Positions 45,969 to 54,552 of a DNA stretch of 64,000 nucleotides are shown in pieces. The first letter of the stretch is position 1, and each line of letters begins with the position of its first letter. This stretch comes from Ensifer sp. LC163 (lineage in GTDB: Bacteria; Pseudomonadota; Alphaproteobacteria; Rhizobiales; Rhizobiaceae): the NCBI RefSeq assembly GCF_001695855.1, contig NZ_MBSS01000068.1, positions 124,001 through 188,000 on the forward strand. Reading direction: 5' to 3'. The translations under genes were made by a program, and so were the position numbers. Under the pieces are notes generated by a model, which saw only the letters and a program-made list of their open reading frames with translations, was not told the DNA's origin and ran no database searches.

Positions 45969-47006
45969 ATGCAATATATCCGTCTCGGCCAATCCGGCCT
46001 CAAGGTCTCGCGGCTCTGCCTCGGCACGATGAACATGGGCTCCAAGTCGTGGAAACCATGGATTTTCGACGAAACCGAAAGCGAGCCGATCATCGGCCAT
46101 GCGCTCGACAACGGCGTGAACTTCATCGACCTTGCCGACTTCTACTCGGCGGGTGCAGGTGAGGAAGTGGTTTGCAACGTGCTGCGGCGCCTGGCGCGGC
46201 GTGACGAGCTGATCATCACCACCAAGCTGGGCTACCCGATCGGTGGCGGCGCCAACAATGGCGGCCATTCGCGCAAGCGCGTCTTCGACGCGATGGACGG
46301 CTCTCTCGCGCGCATGAAGAGCGATTATGTCGATATCTACATGTTGCATTACTTCGATGCCGAAACCCCGGTCGAAGAGACCATGGAGGCGATGAACGAC
46401 CTCGTGCGCGCGGGCAAGACGCGCTACATCGGCGTCTCGACCATGTTCACCTGGCAGTTCGCCAAAATCCTGAACGTCTGCGAACGGAACGGCTGGGCCC
46501 GCCCGATCAACATGCAGCTTCAGCTCAATTGCGCCTACCGCGAGGAAGAGCGCGAGATGATCCCCTTCTGCGTGGATCGGGGCGTCGGCGTTTCTGTCTT
46601 CAGCCCGCTGGCGCGCGGCATCCTGACCAATGACATGAACTCGATCCGCAACCAGACCGATTTCTTCACCGCTGAGATGTATAATGATCGCGCCTCGCGC
46701 GACATTGCCATGTCCGTCGCCCGCGTGGCCGAGGCGCGCGGCATCACCCCGGCGCAGGTCGCTCAGGCCTGGGTTCTGAGGAAGCCGGAGATTTCGTCCA
46801 TGCTGGTCGGCGCCGACACGAAGGCGCAGTTCGACAGCGCGCTGGCCGCGCTGTCGATCGATCTGGACGACGAGGAGGTCTTCGAGATCGAGCGCAACTA
46901 CACGCCTTGCGACCTGATCAACGACTACACCGCCGGCAAACGCAAGCCGCGCGAGCCGCGTCCGGCGGCCGGGCGTTTCGCCACGCCCATGGCAGCGGTT
47001 GCCTGA
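45969..47006 (+). CDS. Aldo/keto reductase
   Basis: This 345-residue (beta/alpha)8-barrel NADPH-dependent reductase has an intact catalytic tetrad: D54 and Y59 in FIDLADFYSAG, K86 in IITTKLGYP and H127 in IYMLHYFD. The substrate barrel and the C-terminal cofactor motif (MLVGADTKAQFDSAL) match the AKR families that act on small carbonyls and sugars. The ATG at 45969 begins QYIRLGQSGLKVSRLCLGT, the classic AKR N-terminus. Palindromes lie on both sides, at 45913-45930 and 47013-47037. Its role in the operon is presumably to reduce or oxidise the imported substrate. Confidence 0.92.
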   Translation: MQYIRLGQSGLKVSRLCLGTMNMGSKSWKPWIFDETESEPIIGHALDNGVNFIDLADFYSAGAGEEVVCNVLRRLARRDELIITTKLGYPIGGGANNGGHSRKRVFDAMDGSLARMKSDYVDIYMLHYFDAETPVEETMEAMNDLVRAGKTRYIGVSTMFTWQFAKILNVCERNGWARPINMQLQLNCAYREEEREMIPFCVDRGVGVSVFSPLARGILTNDMNSIRNQTDFFTAEMYNDRASRDIAMSVARVAEARGITPAQVAQAWVLRKPEISSMLVGADTKAQFDSALAALSIDLDDEEVFEIERNYTPCDLINDYTAGKRKPREPRPAAGRFATPMAAVA

Positions 47007-47012
47007 GGGGAG

Positions 47013-47037
47013 GGCCGGACCGGATCGCGGTCCGGCC
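47013..47037 (+). promoter_or_regulatory. Intercistronic hairpin between the AKR and binding-protein genes
   Basis: GGCCGGACC and GGTCCGGCC form a perfect 9-bp stem with a 7 nt loop (ggatcgc), 6 nt after the reductase stop and 33 nt before the next start. Confidence 0.5.
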
Positions 47038-47070
47038 AGTGAGGCATTTCTAAAAAAGGGAGAAGAGGAA

Positions 47071-48672
47071 ATGACGGACTACAAGACACTCAGCGGCGCG
47101 CCGCTTCATCCGCAGGCCGAGACGCTGAAGCAGCGCTTTGCGGCCGGGGAGATCGACCGGCGCGGCTTTCTGCGCGCTCTGGCTTGGCTCGGCGTAGCCG
47201 TGGGCGGCGCAAACGCGTTCGGCGGCAAGGCATTCGCCCAGGAAACCCCGAAGGACGGCGGCACCCTGCGCTTTGCCTGCCAGATCCAGGAAATCACCGA
47301 TCCGATGATGACCAACTGGATCGAGGCATCGAACCTGTTCCGCAACAGCCTCGAATTCCTGACCTATGTCGACGAGCACAACGTCACCCACCCCTATTTG
47401 GCGAAAAGCTGGACACCCTCGGCGGACCTCACCGTCTGGGACTTCGAGCTGGACGAACGCGCCAAATGGTCGAACGGCGACGATTTCTTGCCCGAGGACG
47501 TGATCTTCAACATCGAGCGCTGGATCGCCCCGGATTCGCAAAGCTCGAACAAGACCGCCTTCGGCGTGATCTCGCGCGTGGAAAAGACCGGCGATCACAG
47601 CGTACGCATCACCCTGTCGCGCGCCATGGCGTCGCTGCCCGAACAGCTTTATTCCTACACCTGCCCCATCGTGCACCGCAGCTTCAAGGGCAACTGGCCG
47701 GCCGATCCAGTGGGAACGGGGCCGTTCGCGCTGGTCAGCCACGAGGTCGGCCGGCAGGCCATCTTCCGCAAGCGGCCTGATTACTGGGGCACGCCCGCCC
47801 GTCTGGACGAAATCCAGTACATCGACCTCGGCCCGGATGTGACGATGCACCTGGCGGCGCTCTCCAGCGGGCAGGTGGATGTCATCTATCGCGCCACCAT
47901 CGCCGAATACGACCTGATGAAATCGCTGCCCAACATCCAGATCCTCTCGGTCAAGGGCGCAAACACCATCGTCATGCGCATGCAGGTGGATCAGAAGCCC
48001 TTCGACGATATCCGTGTTCGCAAGGCGGTCGTGCTGGCCGCCAACAACCAGCAGATGCTCGATGTCGCCTATCGCGGCCAGGGCGATCTGGGCGCGAACC
48101 ACCATGTCTCGCCCACGCAGGCCGACTATTTCCCCTTGCCGGCGACTGCGCGCGATGTGGAAAAGGCCAAGGCGCTGCTGGCCGGGGCCGGTTATGCCGA
48201 CGGGCTGGATATCGAGCTGACCCTCGGCAACACGCAGGGCAAATGGGAGCAGGACACCGCGCAGGTGTTGCAGCAGAACCTTGCGGAAGCGGGCATCCGG
48301 CTGAAGCTCAACGTGCTGCCCGCATCGCAATATTGGCCGATCTGGAACAAGGTGCCTTTCGGCCTGACATTCTGGGCGCATCGTCCGCTGGGTACGATGA
48401 CCCTGGACCTCGCCTACCGTTCGGGCGGGTCCTGGAACGAAAGCCGCTTCGCCAGCCCCGAATTCGATGCAGCGCTGGACAAGGCGATGGCCGTGGTCGA
48501 TCCGCAGGCGCGCAAAGCCGCCATGCAGGAGGTCGAACGCATCCTCCAGGACAATGCCGTGATGGTACAGCCGTTCTGGGCCGAGCGCCTTAGCGCGGCG
48601 GCCGAAAAGGTCCGCGGCTTCGTGCTGCATCCGTCGGATTACTTCCGCATGGATGGCGTCTGGCTCGCCTGA
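47071..48672 (+). CDS. Peptide/opine-type ABC transporter substrate-binding protein (SBP family 5)
   Basis: This 533-residue periplasmic protein of the DppA/OppA family carries a twin-arginine-like signal (DRRGFLRALAWLGVAVGG, then FGGKAFA near residue 50). The mature domain reads DGGTLRFACQIQEITDP, then HPYLAKSWTPSADLTVWDFEL, LPEDVIFNIERW, VGTGPFALVSHEV and RVRKAVVLAANNQQML. A Tat signal suggests export in folded form, which is common in this family in alphaproteobacteria. GGGAGAAGAGGAA precedes the ATG at 47071. The ligand is unknown; an amino-acid derivative or opine fits the catabolic genes upstream. Confidence 0.9.
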   Translation: MTDYKTLSGAPLHPQAETLKQRFAAGEIDRRGFLRALAWLGVAVGGANAFGGKAFAQETPKDGGTLRFACQIQEITDPMMTNWIEASNLFRNSLEFLTYVDEHNVTHPYLAKSWTPSADLTVWDFELDERAKWSNGDDFLPEDVIFNIERWIAPDSQSSNKTAFGVISRVEKTGDHSVRITLSRAMASLPEQLYSYTCPIVHRSFKGNWPADPVGTGPFALVSHEVGRQAIFRKRPDYWGTPARLDEIQYIDLGPDVTMHLAALSSGQVDVIYRATIAEYDLMKSLPNIQILSVKGANTIVMRMQVDQKPFDDIRVRKAVVLAANNQQMLDVAYRGQGDLGANHHVSPTQADYFPLPATARDVEKAKALLAGAGYADGLDIELTLGNTQGKWEQDTAQVLQQNLAEAGIRLKLNVLPASQYWPIWNKVPFGLTFWAHRPLGTMTLDLAYRSGGSWNESRFASPEFDAALDKAMAVVDPQARKAAMQEVERILQDNAVMVQPFWAERLSAAAEKVRGFVLHPSDYFRMDGVWLA

Positions 48673-48682
48673 GAATGGGCGA

Positions 48683-48711
48683 GACGGCCGGGTGCCGGGC
48701 GCCCGGCCGTC
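48683..48711 (+). promoter_or_regulatory. Intercistronic hairpin 1 after the binding-protein gene
   Basis: GACGGCCGGG and CCCGGCCGTC form a perfect 10-bp stem with a 9 nt loop (tgccgggcg), 10 nt after the binding-protein stop. Confidence 0.55.
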
Positions 48712-48730
48712 AGAACATGCGGGAGCAAAG

Positions 48731-48750
48731 GATGCGGCCTTGGCCGCATC
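48731..48750 (+). promoter_or_regulatory. Intercistronic hairpin 2 after the binding-protein gene
   Basis: GATGCGGCC-TT-GGCCGCATC is a perfect 9-bp inverted repeat 19 nt beyond hairpin 1 and 22 nt before the permease start. Confidence 0.5.
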
Positions 48751-48772
48751 TCAGGGAGAAGGGGGAGAATCG

Positions 48773-49720
48773 GTGTTTCTGGGCATATTCCTGATGAGAA
48801 AGGTCGCGATTGCGGTCGCGACGATGCTGGTGGTCTCGTTCCTGATCTTTCTGGCGCTGGAAGTGAATGTCGAGGATGTCGCGGTCAAGGTGCTGGGACA
48901 ATATTCGACCGTCGAGCAGCGCGCGGCCTGGCTGGCGCAGAACGGTTATAACGATGCTTTCGCCCTGCGCTACGTGCGCTGGCTTGGCAATTTCGTGACG
49001 GGAGACTGGGGCATGTCCACCTTCTTCCGCGCCCCGGTGGCGGAGATGGTGATGCCGCGTCTTGCGGCTTCGGGCCTTCTCGCCGGCGGAGCCCTGCTTG
49101 TGATCGTGGTCTTCGGCCTCGGCCTCGGCGTGCTTGCCGGCATGCGGCCGGGCTCGCTCCTCGACCGGGTGATCTCGGTCTTCTCGGTGGTGACCACCTC
49201 CATACCGGATTTCGCCTCGGCGGTGTTCCTGTCGGGGATCTTCGTCTTCTGGCTGGGTCTGCTGCCGGGGGCGAGCGCGATGATCTCGGGGTTTTCGCTG
49301 GCCGAACTGGTCCTGCCCGTGTCGGTGCTCGGGCTCTATTCGATGGGCTATCTTGCGCGGGTGACGCGGGCCTCGATGGCCGACGTGATGGGCACCCACT
49401 ACATCCGCACCGCGCGGCTTAAGGGCGCCGGCATGGGCCGCATCGTGCTGCGTCATGCGCTGCGCAATGCGCTGATCACCCCGATCACGGTCATCATGCT
49501 GCAATTACCCTGGCTTCTGTCGGGCGTCATCGTGATCGAGGTCTTCTACGCCTACAAGGGCTTCGGCACGCTTCTTTACGACGCGGCGCTGAACCAGGAT
49601 ATCTACCTGATCGAAGCCTGCGCCATGGTTTCGGTTCTCGTCGTCGTGCTGAGCCAGATCCTGTCCGACCTGATCTACGGCTGGCTGAATCCACGCATCG
49701 CTCTGGGAGCCGAGGCATGA
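48773..49720 (+). CDS. ABC transporter permease (DppB-like)
   Basis: This 315-residue permease has about six transmembrane helices. Its N-terminus is LMRKVAIAVATMLVVSFLIFLALEV, and the cytoplasmic EAA-like loop is MGTHYIRTARLKGAGMGRIVLRHALRNALITPITVI. I choose the GTG at 48773 because AGGGGGAG lies 4-5 nt upstream and it keeps the whole first helix; an ATG at 48794 is the alternative. The stop overlaps the DppC-like gene (ATGA). Confidence 0.9.
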   Translation: MFLGIFLMRKVAIAVATMLVVSFLIFLALEVNVEDVAVKVLGQYSTVEQRAAWLAQNGYNDAFALRYVRWLGNFVTGDWGMSTFFRAPVAEMVMPRLAASGLLAGGALLVIVVFGLGLGVLAGMRPGSLLDRVISVFSVVTTSIPDFASAVFLSGIFVFWLGLLPGASAMISGFSLAELVLPVSVLGLYSMGYLARVTRASMADVMGTHYIRTARLKGAGMGRIVLRHALRNALITPITVIMLQLPWLLSGVIVIEVFYAYKGFGTLLYDAALNQDIYLIEACAMVSVLVVVLSQILSDLIYGWLNPRIALGAEA

Positions 49721-50559
49721 AGACGCTGTTTCCCTATCTGACAAAACCCCTCGTCCTGGTGGGCGGCGTGCTGGCCCTCGGCTGGCTGCTGGTCGCCATC
49801 CTCGCGCCGCTGATCGCTCCCTATGATCCCCTGCAGACGCTGCAGCCGCTCACCAAGCCGATGACGGTGGGCGCCAAGGGCGAATTCTTTCTGTTCGGCA
49901 CCGACATGCTGGGGCGCGACATCTTCTCGCGCCTCGTCTGGGGCGCCCGCACGGTGGTGATCTACTCCACGCTTGCAACGCTGACCGCCTACGCGTTCGG
50001 GCTGATCCTCGGCCTCGTGGCAGGGTATGCCGGAGGGCGGACGGATGCGGTGCTTTCGTTCCTCGCCAACGTGGTGCTGAGTTTCCCGGTGCTGGTGCTC
50101 TACATCGTCATCATCGTGGTGATCGGCGCCTCGCCGGTGAACATCGTCATTGCCGTAACGTTCAGCAGCGCGCCCGCCATCTTCCGCATCGTGCGCGGCA
50201 TCACCATCGACATCGCCAGCCGCGACTTCGTCAAGGCCGCCATCACCCAGGGCGAAAGCACCTGGCGCATCCTGCTGGTGGACATCCTGCCCAACACGAC
50301 CGGCCCGCTCTCCGTCGATTTCTGCCTGCGGCTCGGCTACACGGCGATCACCATCGGCACGCTCGGCTTCCTCGGGCTCGGCCTGCCGCCGCCGACACCC
50401 GACTGGGGCGGCATGGTCAACGAAGGCCGGTCCATGGCCATCGCCTTCCCTCATCTCGTCATCTTCCCCTGTATCGCGATTTCGTCCCTGACCCTTGGCC
50501 TCAGCCTGCTGGCCGACGGCTTGCGTGAGGTGAACGACGCGAAGGAGCGCCAGGCATGA
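49717..50559 (+). CDS. ABC transporter permease (DppC-like)
   Basis: This 280-residue permease has the DppC hallmark FLFGTDMLGRDIFSRLVWGARTVV near residue 60 and the coupling loop ASRDFVKAAITQGESTWRILLVDILPNT. About six helices can be traced. It overlaps both neighbours by 4 nt (ATGA), so it is translationally coupled with the DppB-like permease and the double ATPase. Confidence 0.92.
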   Translation: MKTLFPYLTKPLVLVGGVLALGWLLVAILAPLIAPYDPLQTLQPLTKPMTVGAKGEFFLFGTDMLGRDIFSRLVWGARTVVIYSTLATLTAYAFGLILGLVAGYAGGRTDAVLSFLANVVLSFPVLVLYIVIIVVIGASPVNIVIAVTFSSAPAIFRIVRGITIDIASRDFVKAAITQGESTWRILLVDILPNTTGPLSVDFCLRLGYTAITIGTLGFLGLGLPPPTPDWGGMVNEGRSMAIAFPHLVIFPCIAISSLTLGLSLLADGLREVNDAKERQA

Positions 50560-52130
50560 CCCAACCCCTGCTGCAAATCCGCAATCTTTCCGTGGCGCTG
50601 CCGAAAGGCGCCGACCGGCCCTTCGCGGTGCATGACGTCTCGCTGGAGGTGAGGCCCGCCGAGATCCTCTGCGTCGTCGGCGAATCCGGCTCGGGCAAGT
50701 CCGTACTGACGGCCGCGCTAATGGGAGCCGCGCCGAAAGGACTGCGCGTCGCCGCCGGCGGGGCCCTCATGGGCGGGCGCGACCTGCTCACGCTGAGCGA
50801 ACGCCAGTGGCGCGACATTCGCGGCAAGGATATCGGCATGATCTTCCAGGAGCCGATGGCCTCGCTGAATCCGGCGCTGACCGTCGCCCGGCAAATCGAG
50901 GAGGTTTTCGAGCTGCATTCCGACTATTCGCGGGCCGAGCGTGCCGCGCGGGCGCGCAAGCTGGTCGAGGAAATGCACCTGCCCGAGCCGGACAGGATCC
51001 TTAAAAGTTTCCCCCACCAGCTTTCAGGTGGCCAATGCCAGCGGGTGGTCATCGCCATGGCGCTGGCGATGAACCCGAAGCTGCTGATCGCCGACGAACC
51101 GACCACTGCGCTCGATGTAACGACCCAGGCCCAGGTGCTGAAGCTGATCCGGGAACTGCGCGACAACCACGGCCACGGCATCATCTTCATAACCCACGAC
51201 CTCGGCGTGGTGGCCGATATTGCCGACCGGATCGCCGTGATGCGCCGTGGCGAGGTGGTGGAGGTCGGCAGCGCCAAGCAAGTGCTGACATCGCCACAGC
51301 ACGACTATACCCGAGCGTTGATCGCGGCCGTGCCGAGTCTGGTGCCGCACGATCGCCCGTCGGCCGGGACCGAGGCGCCGGCGCTGGAGGTCACCGGGCT
51401 GAACCACTGCTATGGCGTCAAGCAGGTGCTGCATGACATCGCGCTTTCGGTCGCGCCGGGGCGGGTGCTGTCGATCGTCGGCGAATCCGGGTCGGGAAAG
51501 TCCACCATCGCCAAGAACCTGATCCGCTTGACCGACCCGACCTCGGGGACGATTTCCGTCGCCGGGCAGGCGATGCTCGACCTCAAGGGAGGCGCGCTGC
51601 GCCGCATGCGGCGCCGGATCCAGATGATCTTCCAGGACCCCTTCGGTTCGCTCAATCCGCGCCGTAAGGTGGGGCCGATGATCGCGCGCGCCGCGATGCT
51701 GTCGGGTGCAAGCCGCACGGAGGCGGTCACGCGGACAAAGGAACTGCTGGAACTCGTCGGCCTGCAATCCAGCGCCTATGACCGCCGTCCCGCTGCCTTT
51801 TCCGGCGGACAGCGCCAGCGGATCGGCATCGCCCGGGCACTGGCGATGCGGCCCGATGTGCTGATCGCCGACGAAAGCGTCTCGGCGCTGGATGTCTCGG
51901 TCCAGGCACAGGTGCTCGATCTATTGGCCGATCTGCAGAAGCGCCTGTCGCTCGCGGTGGTCTTCATCACCCATGATCTCAGGGTCGCAGCCCAGATCAG
52001 CGACGAGATCGTGGTGATGAGCCAGGGCCATGTGGTCGAGCGTGGCCCGGCAAGCCAGGTCTTGACCCGGCCGCAGCATCCCTATACCCGCGATCTTATC
52101 GAGGCGGCGCCGGGGCGCGGCGCTTTCTGA
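50556..52130 (+). CDS. Double ABC ATPase (DppD-DppF fusion)
   Basis: This 524-residue protein has two complete ABC ATPase domains. Domain 1 has Walker A GESGSGKSV at 42-50, signature LSGGQCQRVVIAMAL and Walker B LLIADEPTTALDV. Domain 2, from about residue 275, has IVGESGSGKSTIAKN, FSGGQRQRIGIARAL and VLIADESVSALDV. The two halves correspond to DppD and DppF of peptide importers, fused by a short linker (DRPSAGTEAPALEV). One chain therefore supplies both ATP sites. It ends the ABC operon, and a LysR gene follows 113 nt later. Confidence 0.93.
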   Translation: MTQPLLQIRNLSVALPKGADRPFAVHDVSLEVRPAEILCVVGESGSGKSVLTAALMGAAPKGLRVAAGGALMGGRDLLTLSERQWRDIRGKDIGMIFQEPMASLNPALTVARQIEEVFELHSDYSRAERAARARKLVEEMHLPEPDRILKSFPHQLSGGQCQRVVIAMALAMNPKLLIADEPTTALDVTTQAQVLKLIRELRDNHGHGIIFITHDLGVVADIADRIAVMRRGEVVEVGSAKQVLTSPQHDYTRALIAAVPSLVPHDRPSAGTEAPALEVTGLNHCYGVKQVLHDIALSVAPGRVLSIVGESGSGKSTIAKNLIRLTDPTSGTISVAGQAMLDLKGGALRRMRRRIQMIFQDPFGSLNPRRKVGPMIARAAMLSGASRTEAVTRTKELLELVGLQSSAYDRRPAAFSGGQRQRIGIARALAMRPDVLIADESVSALDVSVQAQVLDLLADLQKRLSLAVVFITHDLRVAAQISDEIVVMSQGHVVERGPASQVLTRPQHPYTRDLIEAAPGRGAF

Positions 52131-52243
52131 CGCTGCCGGCAAGCGTCGAACATGCCGGGTCCAGATCTCAATGCCGATCGGGGCGGGACGGAACCGGTCG
52201 GCCGGGACCTGCTGCTCCGGGCGCAAAGCCAGGTGTCGTTACG

Positions 52244-53131
52244 ATGTCGGTTTCTCCGTCCCTGACGTCTCTGCGGGTCTTCGCCGCCGTGGGGCAATGT
52301 CTCAGCTTTACCCAGGCGGCGCACCGGCTGGGTGTGACCCAGAGCGCGGTCAGCCGGCAGATCCGACAGCTCGAGAGCACGCTCGACGTCGCGCTCTTCC
52401 GCCGTATCGGCAACAGCGTCGCGCTGACGGAAGCAGGTGCCGTGCTGCATGAGCGACTGGTGGTGTCTTTCGATCTGATCGACGACGCGGTGCGCGAGGT
52501 GCGCGCGACGGTCCCGCGGCAGACCCTGAAGGTACTGGCGCCGCCGACGTTTGCCGCGCGCTGGTTGTCGCGGCGGCTGACCTCCTTCCGCCAGCGCTTT
52601 CCCGATCTCGACCTGTCGCTGCATATGCGGGGCGATGATAATGTTCGTTTCGACTGCGTGATCCGTTTCGGCGCCGGTCCGCGGGAGCGTCATACCAGCA
52701 CGCGGCTGATGACCGAACAGCATATCGCGGTGTGTGCGCCCGAGCTTCAGGCCGACCCCGAGCGCTTCCGTCGCAGCTGCTTGCTCTATGTGCTGGATGA
52801 ATCCCGCCGCCTACCCACTTGGGACAACTGGTTTGCCGCCGCGCAGCGCGACCGCCGGGATCTGCCTGAAAATGCCATGGAATTCGCCACACTCGACATG
52901 GTGATTCAGGCCGCTCTGACCGGGGCGGGGCTTGCCGTGGTGGACCGCAACATGATCGAAGCCGAATTGCAGTCCGGCAGCCTGATCCAGCTCGACCCGG
53001 TGGTGGTGACGGGGCCAATCGGCTACTGGCTCGACATTTCCGGCGAGCGCCTCGCGCGCTCGCGCGTGGTGCATTTCGCGCGCTGGTTGCAACAGATGGC
53101 CGGAACCGGCCGTGAAGGTACCCTTCCATAG
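52244..53131 (+). CDS. LysR-family regulator (GcvA-like)
   Basis: This 295-residue LysR protein has the DNA-binding motif LTSLRVFAAVGQCLSFTQAAHRLGVTQSAVSRQIRQLE at residues 7-44 and a GcvA-type effector domain (LKVLAPPTFAARWLSRRLTSFRQRFPDLDL, DCVIRFGAGPRERH, GLAVVDRNMI). It is a close paralogue in style of the LysR at 41752-42654: both have the PPTFAxRWL segment. It lies downstream of the ABC operon on the same strand and may regulate it. Two similar LysR genes thus bracket the operon. Confidence 0.9.
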   Translation: MSVSPSLTSLRVFAAVGQCLSFTQAAHRLGVTQSAVSRQIRQLESTLDVALFRRIGNSVALTEAGAVLHERLVVSFDLIDDAVREVRATVPRQTLKVLAPPTFAARWLSRRLTSFRQRFPDLDLSLHMRGDDNVRFDCVIRFGAGPRERHTSTRLMTEQHIAVCAPELQADPERFRRSCLLYVLDESRRLPTWDNWFAAAQRDRRDLPENAMEFATLDMVIQAALTGAGLAVVDRNMIEAELQSGSLIQLDPVVVTGPIGYWLDISGERLARSRVVHFARWLQQMAGTGREGTLP

Positions 53132-53193
53132 CCGCGCCACTCCATGGAGCGCAGGTCGCGACGCGGCGCAGACACACGGTGGTGGCACTACCG

Positions 53194-54552
53194 CTAATGC
53201 CCCGCCGCAGGTTCGATCTCGATATCGACATAGGGCTTTCCGGTCACCAGCGTTTCCATGTCGGTGCGCTGAGGTTGCGGCTCGCCGAGCAATGCCTCCT
53301 CGAAGCCGACGTAGTTTGGGAGGCCTTGGATCTGCGCCGGAGACAACAGCGGCGCGTAGATTTTTGTATTGGAGACGCGTTTGGCGATCTCGACCAACAA
53401 AGTGGAGCGCGGAATGACGTCATAAGGGGTGCGGGCGGTGGAGACGACCGCCTTTGGGCCGGATTTCGGCATGTTGCCGGCGGGGAGCGGCAGGATAGCG
53501 TCGAGAATGGTGCTGGCCTCGGTGACGGTGCGATCCTCCTTATCATTCCATGGGGTGGCGTTGGTGCTGCCGTGGTGCCCAATCTTGAGGAAGTCGACCG
53601 GCTGGTCGAGCTTCGCTCTCTGCCTTTTCCACGCAACATTCCAGGCACCATTATGCTGCCCGTCGACGAATGTCCCCTCCCATTCGGCATCGCCGACAAG
53701 CAGTAGGCGTCGGCCGCGCCATCCGATTAACAACATGATGCTTGTGTTGTTGATTAAGGTGCTGTCCTTGGCAGTGTAAGCAAAGGCGTTGGACATCATG
53801 CGCGACTGCAACCGGCGGAAGTCGAGACTGCTAATATTGCCAGGCTGCACATCGGCCGGCGCTCGACCCGAGGCGAGCACGCCGGCGGCAGCCTCAGAGA
53901 AGGCCCTTAGATCGATGGCCCCTTCATCGCCCATATAGTAGTAGTCGATATTGTAATCGGGGCCGAGGATCGTGAACGCGACGTCGCCAACGAGGGTCTT
54001 GAGGTTGAGCTCCGCGGCCTTGCTGTCGCTATGGACGTAGACCGGTGCAATGCCGTTTTGCTCCGGCAGGGTTTCGGTGAGCGTTTTGACAGCCGACTCG
54101 TTGCTGATGCTGTAGAGACTGACCATCTCCTGCAGAGCCGGACTAAGGGCGACGCGGCGCTTGGCAACATTACGCATCGCCGTTTCGGCGAGATTGTGGA
54201 AGGCACGAGCGATCTTGGATTGCGGATGCTTGCGATTCATGGCCGCGCTCAGCCAAATGTTCTCGATGGCAACGTCCTCAAAAAACAGTGGGTTGAAGCC
54301 CTTCATGTGATCCTCGTGCTCGTGGCTGAGCACGACGAGATCGAGGCGCCGCTTGCCATTGGCGAGCGGCAGCTCAGGCTTCAGGAGATTGAGGGCGGCT
54401 TTGAGGACCGCCTCCCCGGCTTTGCTGCCACAATCGATCAGCATGTGAAAGTCGTCGACCTCGCCGTCCTTCTTCCGTGCCTTCGGAATGCGGACATAGA
54501 TGCAGTCGCCGCAGCCCACATTGTAGGCACGGATCAGGAGCTTATCTGCCAT
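53194..54552 (-). CDS. ComEC-like metallo-beta-lactamase-fold hydrolase
   Basis: This 452-residue MBL-fold protein has the di-zinc motif H77-E-H-E-D-H82 in VVLSHEHEDHMKG. Other landmarks are the ComEC/Rec2-type start YNVGCGDCIYVRIP (compare DVGQGDA), MLIDCGSK, LLLVGDAEWEG and FLKIGHHGSTNATP. ComEC-type MBL domains degrade nucleic acid or other phosphodiesters. This protein has no membrane segments or signal peptide, so it should be cytoplasmic. It carries an insert of about 100 residues between the HxHxDH and the later motifs, and a C-terminal tail (VTGKPYVDIEIEPAAGH). It overlaps the upstream metallopeptidase gene by 19 nt, indicating coupled synthesis. The function is unknown. Confidence 0.85.
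   Translation of the reverse strand: MADKLLIRAYNVGCGDCIYVRIPKARKKDGEVDDFHMLIDCGSKAGEAVLKAALNLLKPELPLANGKRRLDLVVLSHEHEDHMKGFNPLFFEDVAIENIWLSAAMNRKHPQSKIARAFHNLAETAMRNVAKRRVALSPALQEMVSLYSISNESAVKTLTETLPEQNGIAPVYVHSDSKAAELNLKTLVGDVAFTILGPDYNIDYYYMGDEGAIDLRAFSEAAAGVLASGRAPADVQPGNISSLDFRRLQSRMMSNAFAYTAKDSTLINNTSIMLLIGWRGRRLLLVGDAEWEGTFVDGQHNGAWNVAWKRQRAKLDQPVDFLKIGHHGSTNATPWNDKEDRTVTEASTILDAILPLPAGNMPKSGPKAVVSTARTPYDVIPRSTLLVEIAKRVSNTKIYAPLLSPAQIQGLPNYVGFEEALLGEPQPQRTDMETLVTGKPYVDIEIEPAAGH

Noticed and set aside
47050-48630. A 526-codon minus-strand open frame antisense to the SBP family 5 gene
   Set aside because: Mirror of a coding frame; no signal, membrane segment or domain.
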